Positions 23,265-33,910 are shown, counted from the first letter of the stretch. The stretch is 64,000 nucleotides of DNA from Cyathus striatus (GCA_025738555.1 JAOVFP010000009.1:806001-870000); one strand, 5' to 3'. The notes: generated by a model not told the origin, from the sequence alone. Translations and numbers: made by a program.

Positions 23265-24030
23265 TGTTACGTACCGATTCTCTTCCTGCTTAGAAGTGGT
23301 TGCGAAGACACCCGGAGGGTGTGGGAGAACTATAACGGAAACCCGAAGTGAGTACGGGTGCGGGAACGTAGAGCGGAAGTGCGGAAAGAACCGTGGCTTC
23401 AGCTTGTGTGCTGCGCCGCCTGGATATCCCCAGGGAATGGTTCGTATTTCGAGGAAGATGATATGTAACCAAGGAAGACGTTCCAGAGTATAAGAGAAGG
23501 CTTCGCCACTACACTAGGTAGTGGGAGAGAAACCCGAAGGAAAACCCGGAGCGGGTTTCAGAACTTAGAGTAGGAAGAAAGTGTACAGAGTTGATACGAA
23601 TACTCAAGACTACCTATTACATCTGGAAGACTACTTATACTAAGTAGGAACCTGTAGATACGAATGTAGAAGTATTATACAAAGGACAAGTCAAAGGAGT
23701 AAGTAGGAAATGAAGTCTTGGCAAAGCGGAGTAGGGGCGCAAATGACGCGCTCAGAATGAAGAATAAGGAACTAATCTACAAAGACCATAATGAAACGTA
23801 TAAGTAGGAATGGAAGGGAGGAGTAATAGAATGATGACGCGGTGAGGCCGTCATAAGAGAAAGTACGTATCCGAAGTATCCGATAGAAAACCCGACGGGT
23901 TCCGGGTACGTTCCCGGGCGGGAACGTCGGGAAGTGTAAACCCGAAGCGGGTACGTTCCGGGAACGGACCGGGTATGTTAGAAGGTCACGTGGGAACGTC
24001 GGCACGATGTATCCGGACATGGATATAACA
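23265..24030 (-). repeat. 5' LTR of the chromovirus
   Basis: Same sequence and length as 15872-16637, ending at the TAAGC target duplication (24031-24035). It contains several palindromic CCCGAAGCGGG-type words and one CACGTG E-box near 23989. Confidence 0.95.
23594..23639 (-). promoter_or_regulatory. LTR core promoter and inferred transcript 5' end
   Basis: A TATAAG box on the minus strand (23639-23634) is 35 bases before AGTATTCGTAT (23604-23594), the sequence complementary to the primer site. That is a normal TATA-to-start distance, so the transcript could start with the self-primer. The R/U5 part would then be 23604-23265. Confidence 0.5.
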
Positions 24031-25179
24031 TAAGCAGACTGCTTGATATCCAACTTCGCTTACCACTACCATATCTTACTCTTTGCACTCAAGGCTCCAA
24101 GTAAGAGTTTGTTGTTGCCAGCTGTTCCTGCAGTTAAGAGAGAAGACTCTGGGTCATTGGTTACTAGCGACAATGCAAAAATACTGCTGCTTTTCATTCG
24201 AAATCACTGGAAGTCTGCACGTTCCATGATTGAATGGGCCTTTTACACCTCTGATACTCCATGCACCATCTCCACAAAGTGTCCTCTCCTTGTATCGACT
24301 GTTCAAGACGTTGTTGATACTGTTGTTCCAGATAGTGGGTACCAAGTGAAGGAAACTGGTTGTGTTATCTATCATCAACTAAGTTCTAAAAATTCATTAC
24401 ATCTATTTCAATCAATAATTTGTATTCTAGGCCTACAATCGCATACAGTTCTGTCACTCCAACATTGGATCAACAGCTCTTAAGGTTGTCAAGAAGCACT
24501 TCGAACAACCTGAGTATGTGGGCAACAAGAATGCAATTAGAAAGTACTCGCTCTGGGCACTGCAGAGTAATGGTCCAGCATTCTTCTGAGTCCCTGTACC
24601 TCAAGGCTGTACAGGTAATCTGAAGTATATTAACTACAAAGTATGTTCTATTCTTCTGCTCTCCTTCTACATGCACTCATATTCGCTTAGGAAGGAAAAA
24701 AGCTCTTTGCATCACAGTTCATTATCGACACCATTTCACCCTTTTGGAAGGCTATGGTTGCAGCATGTGCAGCCCGGCAACATGAATATCCCAAAGGCTT
24801 AGTCACAATGGCAACTGCTGGTGTGAGTCGTTCCTCCCACCCCACATCTTGACATATATAATATGTTCTGTTACAGGTAGAGTGCACTTTTCAAAGCTAT
24901 CTCACTGGAGAGTACAGGGCACCTGACCACTTCAGTAACGAAAAGATTGAGACCATGGTCAGTGAGTATATGATGAGTACAAGGAAATTTTCTGAGAGAC
25001 GCTGGAAGGAGCTATTAGAATTCTGTAGCATCACTGAGGAGTGTGATGAGCTGAATGTGGAACCAGAACCACTCACTGTGCTTGTGGGTTCATGCAGAAA
25101 TCACAGAATGTTGTATGTGTCCAGTAGTCCTATTCCTTCTCATTCCGGTTCTACCACCAAGGACTCTGATGACGAATAA

Positions 25180-25999
25180 ATGTTTATTATGTTATTCTTT
25201 AAATAAATTGTCTTAAAAAATTATCTTATTTATCATGTGCGTGTGATGAGTACATGACAAAGGGGGGACTTATCGTGCTAAATGACATACCTTTCAGACT
25301 TGGCTCTTTGCGACTTTACCAAACTTTACCAGACTTATTTGGCTTTATAAAGCCAATAAAGTCCTGCAAAGCTAGGCGACAACTTGCTGATGGGTTTCAT
25401 TTCATTAAGTTAAAGCAGCAGTTTTAGACTTTCTATCTTTTGTGGATTTCATTCCTATGGACCAAGCTCGAACCAAAGACGCATTCAAACTCTGAATCTA
25501 CTTTTTTTTATCTTTGTAAGTGAGCCATTCGTGTTACTGCTCTCTCTGCATGCGTATTATACTAATCCCTTCTCACTTACAGTGTCATGTTATGTGTACT
25601 ATCTATCAGTATTAGTCTTGTGTTAATTTTGCCTTTGCTCGATATATAACATCCATTCTAGTTACAATATTTGTTTTATATATTTATCTAATACTTACTA
25701 TCTTTCTCACACTTCTCAAAAAACTTGTTTTTATGTCGAATGCAATTCGTTGGCTACTAATAGGAATCATTGACATCACATGAGAGTGCTTTTCAATGGT
25801 CAGTGGTTGTGTAGCCCAACTGAGGCTACAGAACCATCTACCAACCATCTACTTACTTCTTTCTTTCTTCTACATTCAAGGATATGGCCATCGGCACACC
25901 AGATTTTATTATTGAATGTGGTATTGAACTTCTTGCTTGCTTGCTACACCCACCACCTATGGAATATTGCTTTCCGAGTCTTTCTGTGCCCAAAGCAAT
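25180..25999. other. Gene-free AT-rich flank after the DUF6532-type gene
   Basis: A palindrome GGCTTTATAAAGCC lies at about 25352, and repeated ACTTTACCA words are near 25313. Frames around 25780-26030 are short and unrecognised. The 3' end of the Plavaka/DUF6532 region may lie here, but I could not define terminal repeats. Confidence 0.3.
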
Positions 26000-26002
26000 T
26001 CA

Positions 26003-27244
26003 CACTGTGGGAGGTGGCTTATATAAGTTAAGAATATTGTGTGAGCATTTGACAATTAAACTAGAAAAAATATCATATTTTAATCTTAGAGTTTTTGGCA
26101 AGTATTTATGTATTATATTCTTTGATATGAGCAATTTTTATCTCAGAGATTTATTTTAAATATCTTCAGCATACTGCTTTAGGATAAATCATGATCTTAA
26201 GGAGAGTATTTTAGTAATTTGTCTTACATATGTCTCATAATTAATCTGTAAATAAAGATCACAGAATAAAATATCAATGAACTCTCAGATGTTATTAATG
26301 AGAAACCATCGGAATATACAGAGAAGATATATCAAAATTTATCAAAATTTACCTGGGATATAACCTCAGAGTATATTGTGATCAGCAGGTAGGCAGGCAC
26401 ATCAAGGTATACTTTTCCATTTTTGGCATTCTCCTTTTTAAATAGGCACCCATCTCCTGTCATTGACATGTCTTTTGGCTCGTACCCACATCTCTCTCAA
26501 AGACACAGTGTGATTAGTCCACAAAGTGGGTGTTGAAAGCATGAAGCTTGCTTTAGGATACTGTCAATGTCTGAATCAGGGTGTTGCAAACTTTTCATGA
26601 AACCCCTTCAGAATTCTTTATCTCTTTTTCAATCGCCTCATACTTTTGATATGTTGTAGTACTCCTTCTGAGGTACCAAAATTCCAAGTTTTATAAAAAT
26701 ATTCCTGTCATTCAAGAATATTTGCAAACATGCTAACTCGAAAATCAGGGAATTGCAAACTCGTTGTCACATTAAGTCACACTACCATTTTGAACTTCAC
26801 ACAACTTCAAAGCTCAAGGGGAATGCCATAAATGGAAGATTATACCTTGATGCACCTGCCTGCTGATCACAATATACTCTGGGGTTATATCCTGAGTAAA
26901 TTCTGATTAATTTTGATATATCTTCTCTATATATTCTGACAGTTTCTCATTAATAAGACCTGAGAATTTACTGATATTTTATTACATGATCTTATGTACA
27001 GATTAATCATGAGACATATGTAAGATAAATTACTAAAATATTCTCCTTAAGATCACAATTTATCCGAAAGCAATATGCTGAAGAGATTTAAAATAAATCT
27101 TTGAGATAAAAATTGCTCATACCAAAGAATATAATACAGAATTACTCACCATAAACTCTGAGATTAAAATCTGATATTATTTCTAGTTTAATAGTGAAAT
27201 GCTCACGCAATATTCTTAACTTATATAAGCCACCTCCCGCAGTG
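26003..27244. mobile_element. Fold-back CACTA-like element with about 400-bp arms
   Basis: Left arm about 26003-26405 and right arm about 26845-27244 are inverted copies. Both begin CACTGYGGGAGGTGGCTTAT and end near GATCA.AATATACT and GCCTGCC words. TCA flanks both ends (26000-26002 and 27245-27247). CACTG ends plus a 3-bp duplication fit the CACTA (CMC/EnSpm) superfamily. The roughly 440-bp centre has no gene. The arms have many point differences, so the element is not young. Confidence 0.75.
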
Positions 27245-27365
27245 TCAACTGGCTCTGCTAAGCTATGTCACTTATCCTGAATTGAGGAACTATTTAATAT
27301 TCAACAGGTATCTCTACAAAATACCAATTATCGATCAATCGTTACTGTATGGTGAAATCCATTGT

Positions 27366-27385
27366 ATATAAACTGGCTCGAGCTG
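27366..27385 (+). promoter_or_regulatory. TATA box and CTCGAGCTG block, family member 1
   Basis: TATATAAACTGGCTCGAGCTG is followed by a C/T- and CA-rich leader of about 120 bases before the ATG at 27505. The same TATAAAC + CTCGAGCTG arrangement precedes the genes at 33911 and 44430, and a TATATAAACT box precedes the gene at 35599. Confidence 0.5.
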
Positions 27386-27504
27386 ACATGTCGTTTCTTC
27401 AGATTTTGCTTCTTGCTATAATCCACCCCACCCTTGACCTACCCACACCACACTGTATCCCAAACTCAAACCACACACACATACACACAAACATATATTC
27501 TATA

Positions 27505-28338
27505 ATGTTCTTTGTTCATAAAGCTAAGATGTTTGTTTGCAAGGCAGCTTCCAGGCTTATTCGTGATAAGAAAGAACACGCAGAGATTGATCTATTAGTC
27601 CCCTGGCCAACACCCAGCAACCTTCCAGCATTTACAACTCTGAATCAGAAGAGGAAAGCCCCATGTGTGGAAGACTATGTCCATTATATTTGGAAGCATC
27701 GTGATTCAGTCACTGTTGACAATGGTGCTGATCACGACAAGGTAAGTAGTCTCCCTGCTCTCATCAAGGTGGCTGATCTTTCTCATTTGAGCGATCCTTC
27801 CATCACTGTAAGTGATGCTAGCAAGTATTGTAATGTTTTTGAAGACTTAGCAGAACATTTTAAATTACTTTCAATTGACTGCTCTGATTCGAGTGAACTT
27901 GGTCCGTGCAGAGCTAAACACAAGGCTACATCTTTGTCGACTCACTCATTCAATACAGATATTACATCAACTCCTGATTCTACATCACCTATAGACAAGT
28001 CCTGGTGCTTCAAAAGACCTGACTGCGATCTCGCCCGTAAACCTTGTGTAGCTCGCCAACCCAGATATTCAGCATGGCCCCTTCCTTCTTCGCTTGTTTC
28101 ATACCTTGATACTATGGAATACACTCTGGATCGCATCAACTACAAACGTGAACCGAGGATTCAATCTGTGAAATCAAGCAAATGGACAATCACAAAGTCA
28201 CAGACCTTGAAGAGATATGAAGAGCTTTATACCCCTGAACAAGTACATGAACACCAGAGGTACTGTATGGAAGATATGGAGAAGAGGCTTCAAATGCCAC
28301 TTTTGATGCCAAAGATGTCTGACTGTCCATGTTACTAG
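27505..28338 (+). CDS. Lineage-restricted family protein, member 1 (277 aa)
   Basis: I do not recognise the family. The product starts MFFVHKAKMF and is closely similar along its length to the product of 33911-34753: EHAEIDLLVPWPT, EDYVHYIWK, a variable Ser/Asp-rich middle, then a strongly conserved end (SAWPLPSSLVSYLDT, LDRINYKREPRIQSVKS, YEELYTPEQV, MEDMEKRLQMP). No signal peptide or membrane segment is evident; the C-terminal third is basic and probably helical. The ATG was chosen because the corresponding Met is shared by all members and follows a common leader. A GGTAAGTAG donor-like word at 27739 lies inside the frame but reads through as codons in both copies. The end has no intron. 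Confidence 0.6.
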   Translation: MFFVHKAKMFVCKAASRLIRDKKEHAEIDLLVPWPTPSNLPAFTTLNQKRKAPCVEDYVHYIWKHRDSVTVDNGADHDKVSSLPALIKVADLSHLSDPSITVSDASKYCNVFEDLAEHFKLLSIDCSDSSELGPCRAKHKATSLSTHSFNTDITSTPDSTSPIDKSWCFKRPDCDLARKPCVARQPRYSAWPLPSSLVSYLDTMEYTLDRINYKREPRIQSVKSSKWTITKSQTLKRYEELYTPEQVHEHQRYCMEDMEKRLQMPLLMPKMSDCPCY

Positions 28339-28395
28339 TGATTTAGTGGAAGAGGAGCATAGATGGAGGGGAGGGTGGGGGCTGTTGTTTTGCTA

Positions 28396-28702
28396 ACCAT
28401 TTATCTAGGTCATTGGTTCTGAAGCTGAGCGTGGCGTGTTTCGAGCAGGGCTATGTAATATCCACATTTCTCTGGTACATGCACTGTGATTCTCCTTTTC
28501 ATTACTAAGTACCAATTCATAGAGCAATTTATCTAGGTCATCAGTTTTGAAGCCAAGCATGGCCTGCTTCCAGTGACAACGTTCAAGTAGGGGTCAGAGA
28601 GCCCATTTGGTATATAATCCTTGGGCTATGAAATGCTTACATTTCTCCGGTACATGTGCTGTGTTAATGTTTTTCATTACTAATCACCACTTCATAGAGC
28701 AA
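28396..28702 (+). repeat. Imperfect tandem duplication downstream of member 1
   Basis: Two units start near 28398 and 28526. Each carries TTTATCTAGGTCAT, then GTTCTGAAGC or GTTTTGAAGC, then ACATTTCTCTGGTACATG or ACATTTCTCCGGTACATG, and ends in TTCATAGAGCA. The second unit has an extra 45 or so bases. The first unit's start is also homologous to 34800-34840 downstream of member 2. Confidence 0.6.
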
Positions 28703-29320
28703 GCAATCTCTTAATGATCAAGAAAATATTGACTGCCTTCCAGGATGTTGCTCAATCTCCAGCTCATTAAATGTCCAGTGAGCATCTCCTTCATCATCTT
28801 ACACCCGCTAAAACTGTTTCACTTAAGACTCTACGATCACTCATAACTCGCATAGTGAATAGGTCCTACACGGACAGAGCGACTTTCATATGTTATTTAT
28901 TCGCTCCTGTTGCACTGCTTGTATTCTCATGACCATTTATGTAGGCATTCTATTATGTAGCGAACTTCTTGCCATTTTCTGCTTTCATGCTCTGCTTTTA
29001 TATGTATCTGGCATTTGTAAAACACATTATATGTTATATATTATCCTGCTTCACAGTTACGTTATTCTGGGACCTTATTTCACCTGGATCGAGTATGTCA
29101 AGGTCGGCAACAGGACAAGTAAAAAGAATGGCCTCCCATTCACTACTGCTCAATTCAATGATTTCTGACTACTTCTGACTCGACATACTGTATATACATT
29201 CAGTACATTCACCATATGTACTACTGGTATTGCAATAATTCCATCCTGCACCCAACAACCATGTACAATCTATCTCTTCCATACAACCCCACACACCCAG
29301 ACAAACACTCAATAAGCTAC
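28703..29320. other. Gene-free stretch between member 1 and the carrier remnant
   Basis: TGTATCTGGCATTTGTA at about 29004 and TCTGGTATTTGTATGATCTG at 35212 mark a shared 3' flank of the family; a third copy is at 45290. Nothing else is recognisable. Confidence 0.35.
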
Positions 29321-29329
29321 CTCGCCTGC

Positions 29330-30879
29330 TCAGCACCTGCTAATAGGAGGCTGACTAGTGGGCTACATAGCCAAAACAGCAGTCGCCCCCCTCGACAGGG
29401 TAAAAATCCTCTTTCAAACATCTAATCCATCCTACCAGAAATACACCGGTAAGTCGCACTATTTCATTTCAATTTGGTAGCTCAGTTCAAGCAGGTACAC
29501 GGAGCGGCCCATTCCAAGTGAGTCGTGACATCTACCAATCAGCGGGCATCCAGGGGCTCTTTCAAGGCAACTCTGCCACTCTCATCTGCGTCTTCCCATA
29601 TGCAGTGACGAAATTTATGGTGTATGATCAGTTCCACCCTGTATGTCCCCCCCTCTCTGTTCAATGGTTAACGCTGATACACTGTGTCAGTCATTAATGC
29701 CCACCTGAGCACGCGACACGAACATATGTCGATTTATCACTGGCGCATTAGCAGGAGTGACTGCAGTGGGCATCACCTATCCCCTTGACCTGATTCGCAC
29801 CCGAATGGCATACCATACTGATACACCCACCCAACTCTCATTCATTAGCACAGTCTGCCAAATTTACACTGAAACCCCCACTTCAACAACACAAAAAAGC
29901 ATGTTAACATGCTACCCAGGGCTGAACTTCTACCATGCGTTCACAGCGACGACATTAGGCATCATATCCTATGTGGGGGTGTAGAGCAGGCAAAATGCCT
30001 GTGATGCGAAACACGATATCTCAGACATCTGAAGACGTTCCAAATATGATTACATAATCATGCATCACGCATCATTGATGTGTTCATACGTGTTCCACTC
30101 GTCTCAACCTGCCCTCTCCTTCCCGCTCGCTCTCTTCATACTATCCTCAAATTATACCTCTTCATTCACCATTCCGACATTATACCCAACTCCTGCGACA
30201 CGTCGAACTCTCAAAATAGCTCCAACATCGGCACCGACACCAGACCCTGATGTTTGGAAAACTTGTCTCCTCGCAAACCTCAACACATTGGACTATCTTA
30301 CTGAGTTTCCTATTTATTTCTAATGTTTCACACTTTTCCTTTTACATTCTTCATCCAATACAATTGCTCTTACTTAGTTTAGATTTATTGGTTTTTCTGG
30401 TATATAAATCCCTGTAGTTACACTACAGAATCTAATCAATTTTCCTTCACCTTAGAACACCCCAGATCGGACAAACGTCTCGATCGACTCACATATTTAT
30501 TCTTTGACTAGGTACACCCAACTGACTTATCACCTCTTCAGGGGTCTCATTTCTAACATGGGGATACCTCTGTTTTTTACTCCCTCCAGGAAGAGAGTAT
30601 CAATCCCCCATAGTAGATCTGGCTATAGGAGTGGTATCGGGTGCATTAGCACAGACAGCATGTTATCCATCTGGTGTGGTTTGTAGACGGATGCAGGTGG
30701 GGAGTGTGAGTACACCCAGGAAGTTCATTGGGTGGAAGGAGGCTGTGAGGAGTGTTTGGAGGGGCAAGGGGTGGAGAGGGTTTTATGTGGGGTTGAGTAT
30801 TGGGTATGCGAAGGTAGTGCCTATGAGTGCGTTGAGTTTTGCTGTTTGGCAGTGGGCGAAGGGGGGTTTGGGTGTTTGA
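29330..30879 (+). pseudogene. Mitochondrial carrier, LEU5-like, decayed
   Basis: Three carrier repeats are visible across several exons: [18 protein letters not shown] near 29370, a block with GIQGLFQGNSATLICVFPYA and TKFMVYDQFHP near 29545-29640, ALAGVTAVGITYPLDLIRTR near 29750, and the end ALAQTACYPSGVVCRRM, then GWRGFYVGLSIGYAKVVPMSALSFAVWQ (30630-30879). The set fits the mitochondrial CoA carrier group (Leu5/SLC25A42). An in-frame TGA precedes the first repeat, several exons do not join in frame, and the third signature has lost its acidic residue and its first Arg (PSGVVCRR where PFEVVRR is usual). I judge it non-functional. Confidence 0.65.
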
Positions 30880-31486
30880 TTTGTGGATTTGGATGGAAGG
30901 GGTGGGTTGAGATGGATATGGAGGTGCTGGTGGTTTGGGGATGAAGATTGGAAGCAAGCTGTGAGTTGTGTGTGTAAGCTGGGGTAGAAGGAGGAATGAC
31001 GTTGAAGGAACACACCATTCGATATTAAACCCATTCATATCATACTAGTTAATGGATCGAACTTCCCAACTCAAGATGCATCGCGATTTCATGATATCAC
31101 TCAGGATGTTAGTTTAGAGGTATGTATAACATCGTTTTCAACTCATGATGCATGATGTTTCAGTAGAACAACTGGAGGTAGACACGGAAATTGTGTATGG
31201 GTACACTCATGTTCTAGTGTAGTACTACTTAAACATAAGTACGTGGAGTCAAAAAGGGGAGTGAGACGAACCAAGCTGGTTGAAGCCCAACTAACGAGTT
31301 TTATTTGTGTCATGTAATGGCTCTTGTAGCTCATCATGTTGAAGGGAGCTTGTTAGGCCGCTTGTTGCTATTGGAGGACAAGATACGAAGACTGGATTAG
31401 CCTGAAATAAGTTTGAATAAGTATAGGAAATATGACACTATAACCACACTTGCCTTTGTTAGTGGATTGAAAGGAATAGTCCCCAT
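30880..31486. other. Gene-free stretch with hydrolase upstream homology
   Basis: 31385-31455 (AATAAGTATAGGAAATATGACACTAT) matches 51890-51925 and the reverse of 2015-2040. It is the flank that lies upstream of hydrolase copies elsewhere. No gene is visible. Confidence 0.4.
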
Positions 31487-32030
31487 TACTGTACTAACAC
31501 AATCAATTCAGCAGTAACACATAACACACCTGCTGGGTATGCCAAAATTTAAGGGTAAGTAACGCATCTGAGGTAGAAATGCCAAATTTTCCCAAAAATT
31601 TTGTCCCCCCCAAAAAGTATTATTTTTAAGGTCTGTATTTTATCTAAACTACCGTACAAGTTATTGTAGAACGTTAGCATAGTTTTATGTGCCTTAATTA
31701 CTTGATTGAATAAGCATTCAATGCTTGTGCTTAAATGGCCAATGACTGGTTACGATATTCAAAGAAGTAAAATAATTGCATGCTAAGGGGATTTGAATCA
31801 CCAGTCATATGACACTACAAGCAACATTCATCATAGAAACGTTACTTACTGTACCATTTATCCACTAGACAACATTACTTTAACTTTAAAGCTACATGTA
31901 ACAATAAAAATACCTGACATGCCGAAAATTACAATATGTAACGCCTAAAATCTTGAAGTGCCGAATGTATCTATGGGTTTGGGATGTAACGCACTGTGAA
32001 GGGTGCCGAATTGATTATGTTAGTACAGTA
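31487..32030. mobile_element. MITE, 540 bp, TA-flanked
   Basis: Ends are CTGTACTAACACAATCAATT (31489) and, reversed, CTGTACTAACATAATCAATT (up to 32028): inverted repeats of about 23 bp with one mismatch, flanked by TA on both sides. No coding capacity. CTG ends with TA duplication fit Tc1/mariner. Inner words such as ATGCCAAA/ATGCCGAAA recur at both ends. Confidence 0.75.
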
Positions 32031-32119
32031 TTCTGTCTAGGATCAAGGTTATATGATGTATCAGCAAGATAACCAGAAGATATGAGATGGAAGACTGTAC
32101 CACGTAAAATGAACCGTGT

Positions 32120-33405
32120 GAAAAGATGCATCGGCCCGATAAGCGTTTGCCGTGCTCTCAAGCAAATTTCCCAGTTCGTATTTCCAACCACCTCCGAGTC
32201 TATCAACTCCCGCCCCTTCCTCTTGCCTCTCTTCCACCACTACCTTACTTGGAATCAAATACATCTTCATCCGAAGCTTCACGCGGAAACCTCCAAGTAC
32301 TCGTTTCCCATCTGCCAATCCAACGCAACAACTACCATTTGTACGACGGGTCCAGGACCCGTCGTTCATATCAACAATTACGTTTATGAAGGTCCTTCAT
32401 AAACGTAATCGTTGATATGGACAACGCAGCTCCTTCCCCCATCTCTCTGCCTTGTACAACCACCCCTCCAGCGAAGAATATTAGCCTCACTGCATTTGTC
32501 TACGCCTCTGTCTTCGTCCACTTTTCCACTTGCCCAAAATGTGTATGCCTTCCACGCATTCCCCCTACCTAAGGTGATACATCAACCAGACCTGCAGTCT
32601 CCGCCAGCTACTCGCACATCCCCATCCCTCCTATCTCAGAGAGTCCCCTACCAAACAAACACACCTGGAACCATTTCCGCTCCTTTGACATCCTCCATTG
32701 CAGCTCTAAGTCGTGCTTCTTCTCCCCGTGCACGTGACGACGCGCAAGAATGCGAATGCAACTACGCGTGCACGCCCTCCTCCTCTTGCCAACGATCTCG
32801 CCATGCTCAACGTGTGATGGAAGTTGCAGGAGCCCATTTACACAGGCGCTGACATTGACGTCGGTGACGTGTACAGATGACAAAGATGGAATCTGGTCAA
32901 GGCGTCAATGAGGAGCTCGAGTATCATCCTCTCGTAGGCGCGCGGTGGGCGTCTCTTCTGATTCCGAACTTGAGGACAAGGAGAATGAGAGCATCATCGC
33001 TGGTCTTACTGGTGTCGATGAGCAGTGCGGATCCACGATATCCTCGCAGGACTTGGATTTGGATCCAAAGTAAGCTACCTTGTGGAGGAACAATAGCTCA
33101 ACGACGCGATTCTGACGAGGGAGGTTTCTTTCTATCCTTTATCGTCCTCAGAATGTCGCCAAGTTCCGATGCTGGCTGGGGGAAAGGTGCTGGGTTTCAA
33201 TGTGAGTATGGTGGATCTTTACCAGGTTCGTCCTCCTACTTTCTATTCCACTGCTTCATCTTACAACGGCTCCATGATGAACCAGGTCATGTTCACTCAT
33301 GCCCCAGGGAGCTTCCAAATCCCCTCCTGACCGTGCTCTCCTATATCTCCCAGCAAGTCCACTCACCCGAGTTGCGTTGTGCTCCTCGTCATATACCCCA
33401 ATAAT
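32120..33405 (+). pseudogene. Decayed hydrolase-block fragments
   Basis: The promoter block CGGCCCGATAAGCG is at 32131. Near 33325-33395 the reading LLTVLSYISQQVHSPE matches the segment before the GHSAGG nucleophile elbow of the other copies, but the elbow itself is absent. Between them, 32877-33075 encodes an acidic segment (SDSELEDKENESIIAGLTG) of unknown origin in a broken frame. No complete gene can be built. Confidence 0.4.
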
Positions 33406-33768
33406 ACAAAGTTTATAAGATGCTTGGATGTCAGAGTTGAGCTTGGACAGCCCAGTCATGGCGTTGCGGCAAATTTCCTTGGTTAAAAATTCAAGTTTTT
33501 TACCTGGTGGAATATTGATATCTGTTGGCTCTTATCGTCTCATAGGTCACGCGGGAAGGCGGAGAAAATATGCTATCTACTACACTGTTGTTGTAATTCA
33601 GCTTGCATGTACCTTCTGTGTTGTCGTCATAGTGTCATGTTGAATTTAATACCATTGCCTTGCTAATCTAAATAACTTCCCAATTTCTGAGGGCGTTAGC
33701 GTGACACATGTTACTTCATGTGACGTTGACATGGTATGACTCACTGAATGTGTCTATTCAGTACTGGT

Positions 33769-33790
33769 CTAAATAAACTCACTCGAGCTG
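33769..33790 (+). promoter_or_regulatory. AAATAAAC and CTCGAGCTG block, member 2
   Basis: TATTCAGTACTGGTCTAAAT runs into AAACTCACTCGAGCTGACG. The preceding 30 bases are nearly identical to those at 44285-44310, so core promoter and leader are conserved between members 2 and 3. Confidence 0.5.
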
Positions 33791-33910
33791 ACGCGTCGTT
33801 TCTTTAGATTTTGCTTCTTGCTATAATCCACCCTACCTTTGATCCACCCACACCACACCGTATTAACACCCCATCCCAACCCCAAACCACATAAAACCAC
33901 ATCATTTATC

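Larger units (their letters stand above)
15872..24030 (-). mobile_element. Complete Ty3/gypsy chromovirus, LTR to LTR
   Basis: Two 766-bp LTRs (15872-16637 and 23265-24030) bound the element, and a 5-bp target duplication TAAGC lies at 15867-15871 and 24031-24035. Coding order on the minus strand is gag, zinc knuckle, protease, reverse transcriptase, RNase H, integrase and chromodomain, so the right LTR is the 5' one. The internal reading frame is shifted many times. CpG is abundant, unlike the sequence on both sides, and the LTRs show no length difference, so insertion looks recent. The target is an intron of the DUF6532-type gene, directly after its GT donor. Confidence 0.95.
12634..25179 (+). 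pseudogene. DUF6532-type gene broken by two mobile elements
   Basis: The start MARTSKKATIAPAQKP at 12634 is followed by small exons, a coiled-coil segment (VLEQQVEVLKREKAAHLEEH at about 15135), an acidic stretch near 15615, and the C-terminal exons at about 24092-24380, 24432-24611, 24692-24821 and 24877-25179. The last three resemble the basidiomycete DUF6532 domain (YNRIQF, NKNAIRKYSLWAL, FIIDTISPFW, VECTFQSYLTGEY). Function of the family is unknown. Element B interrupts the coding frame at 13004/15084 and the chromovirus sits in an intron at 15871/24031. In-frame TGA codons occur near 12700, 12760, 15117 and 24586; in the first three the surrounding frame suggests Arg CGA was ancestral, fitting CpG deamination. 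A frame slip occurs near 15330. Confidence 0.6.
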
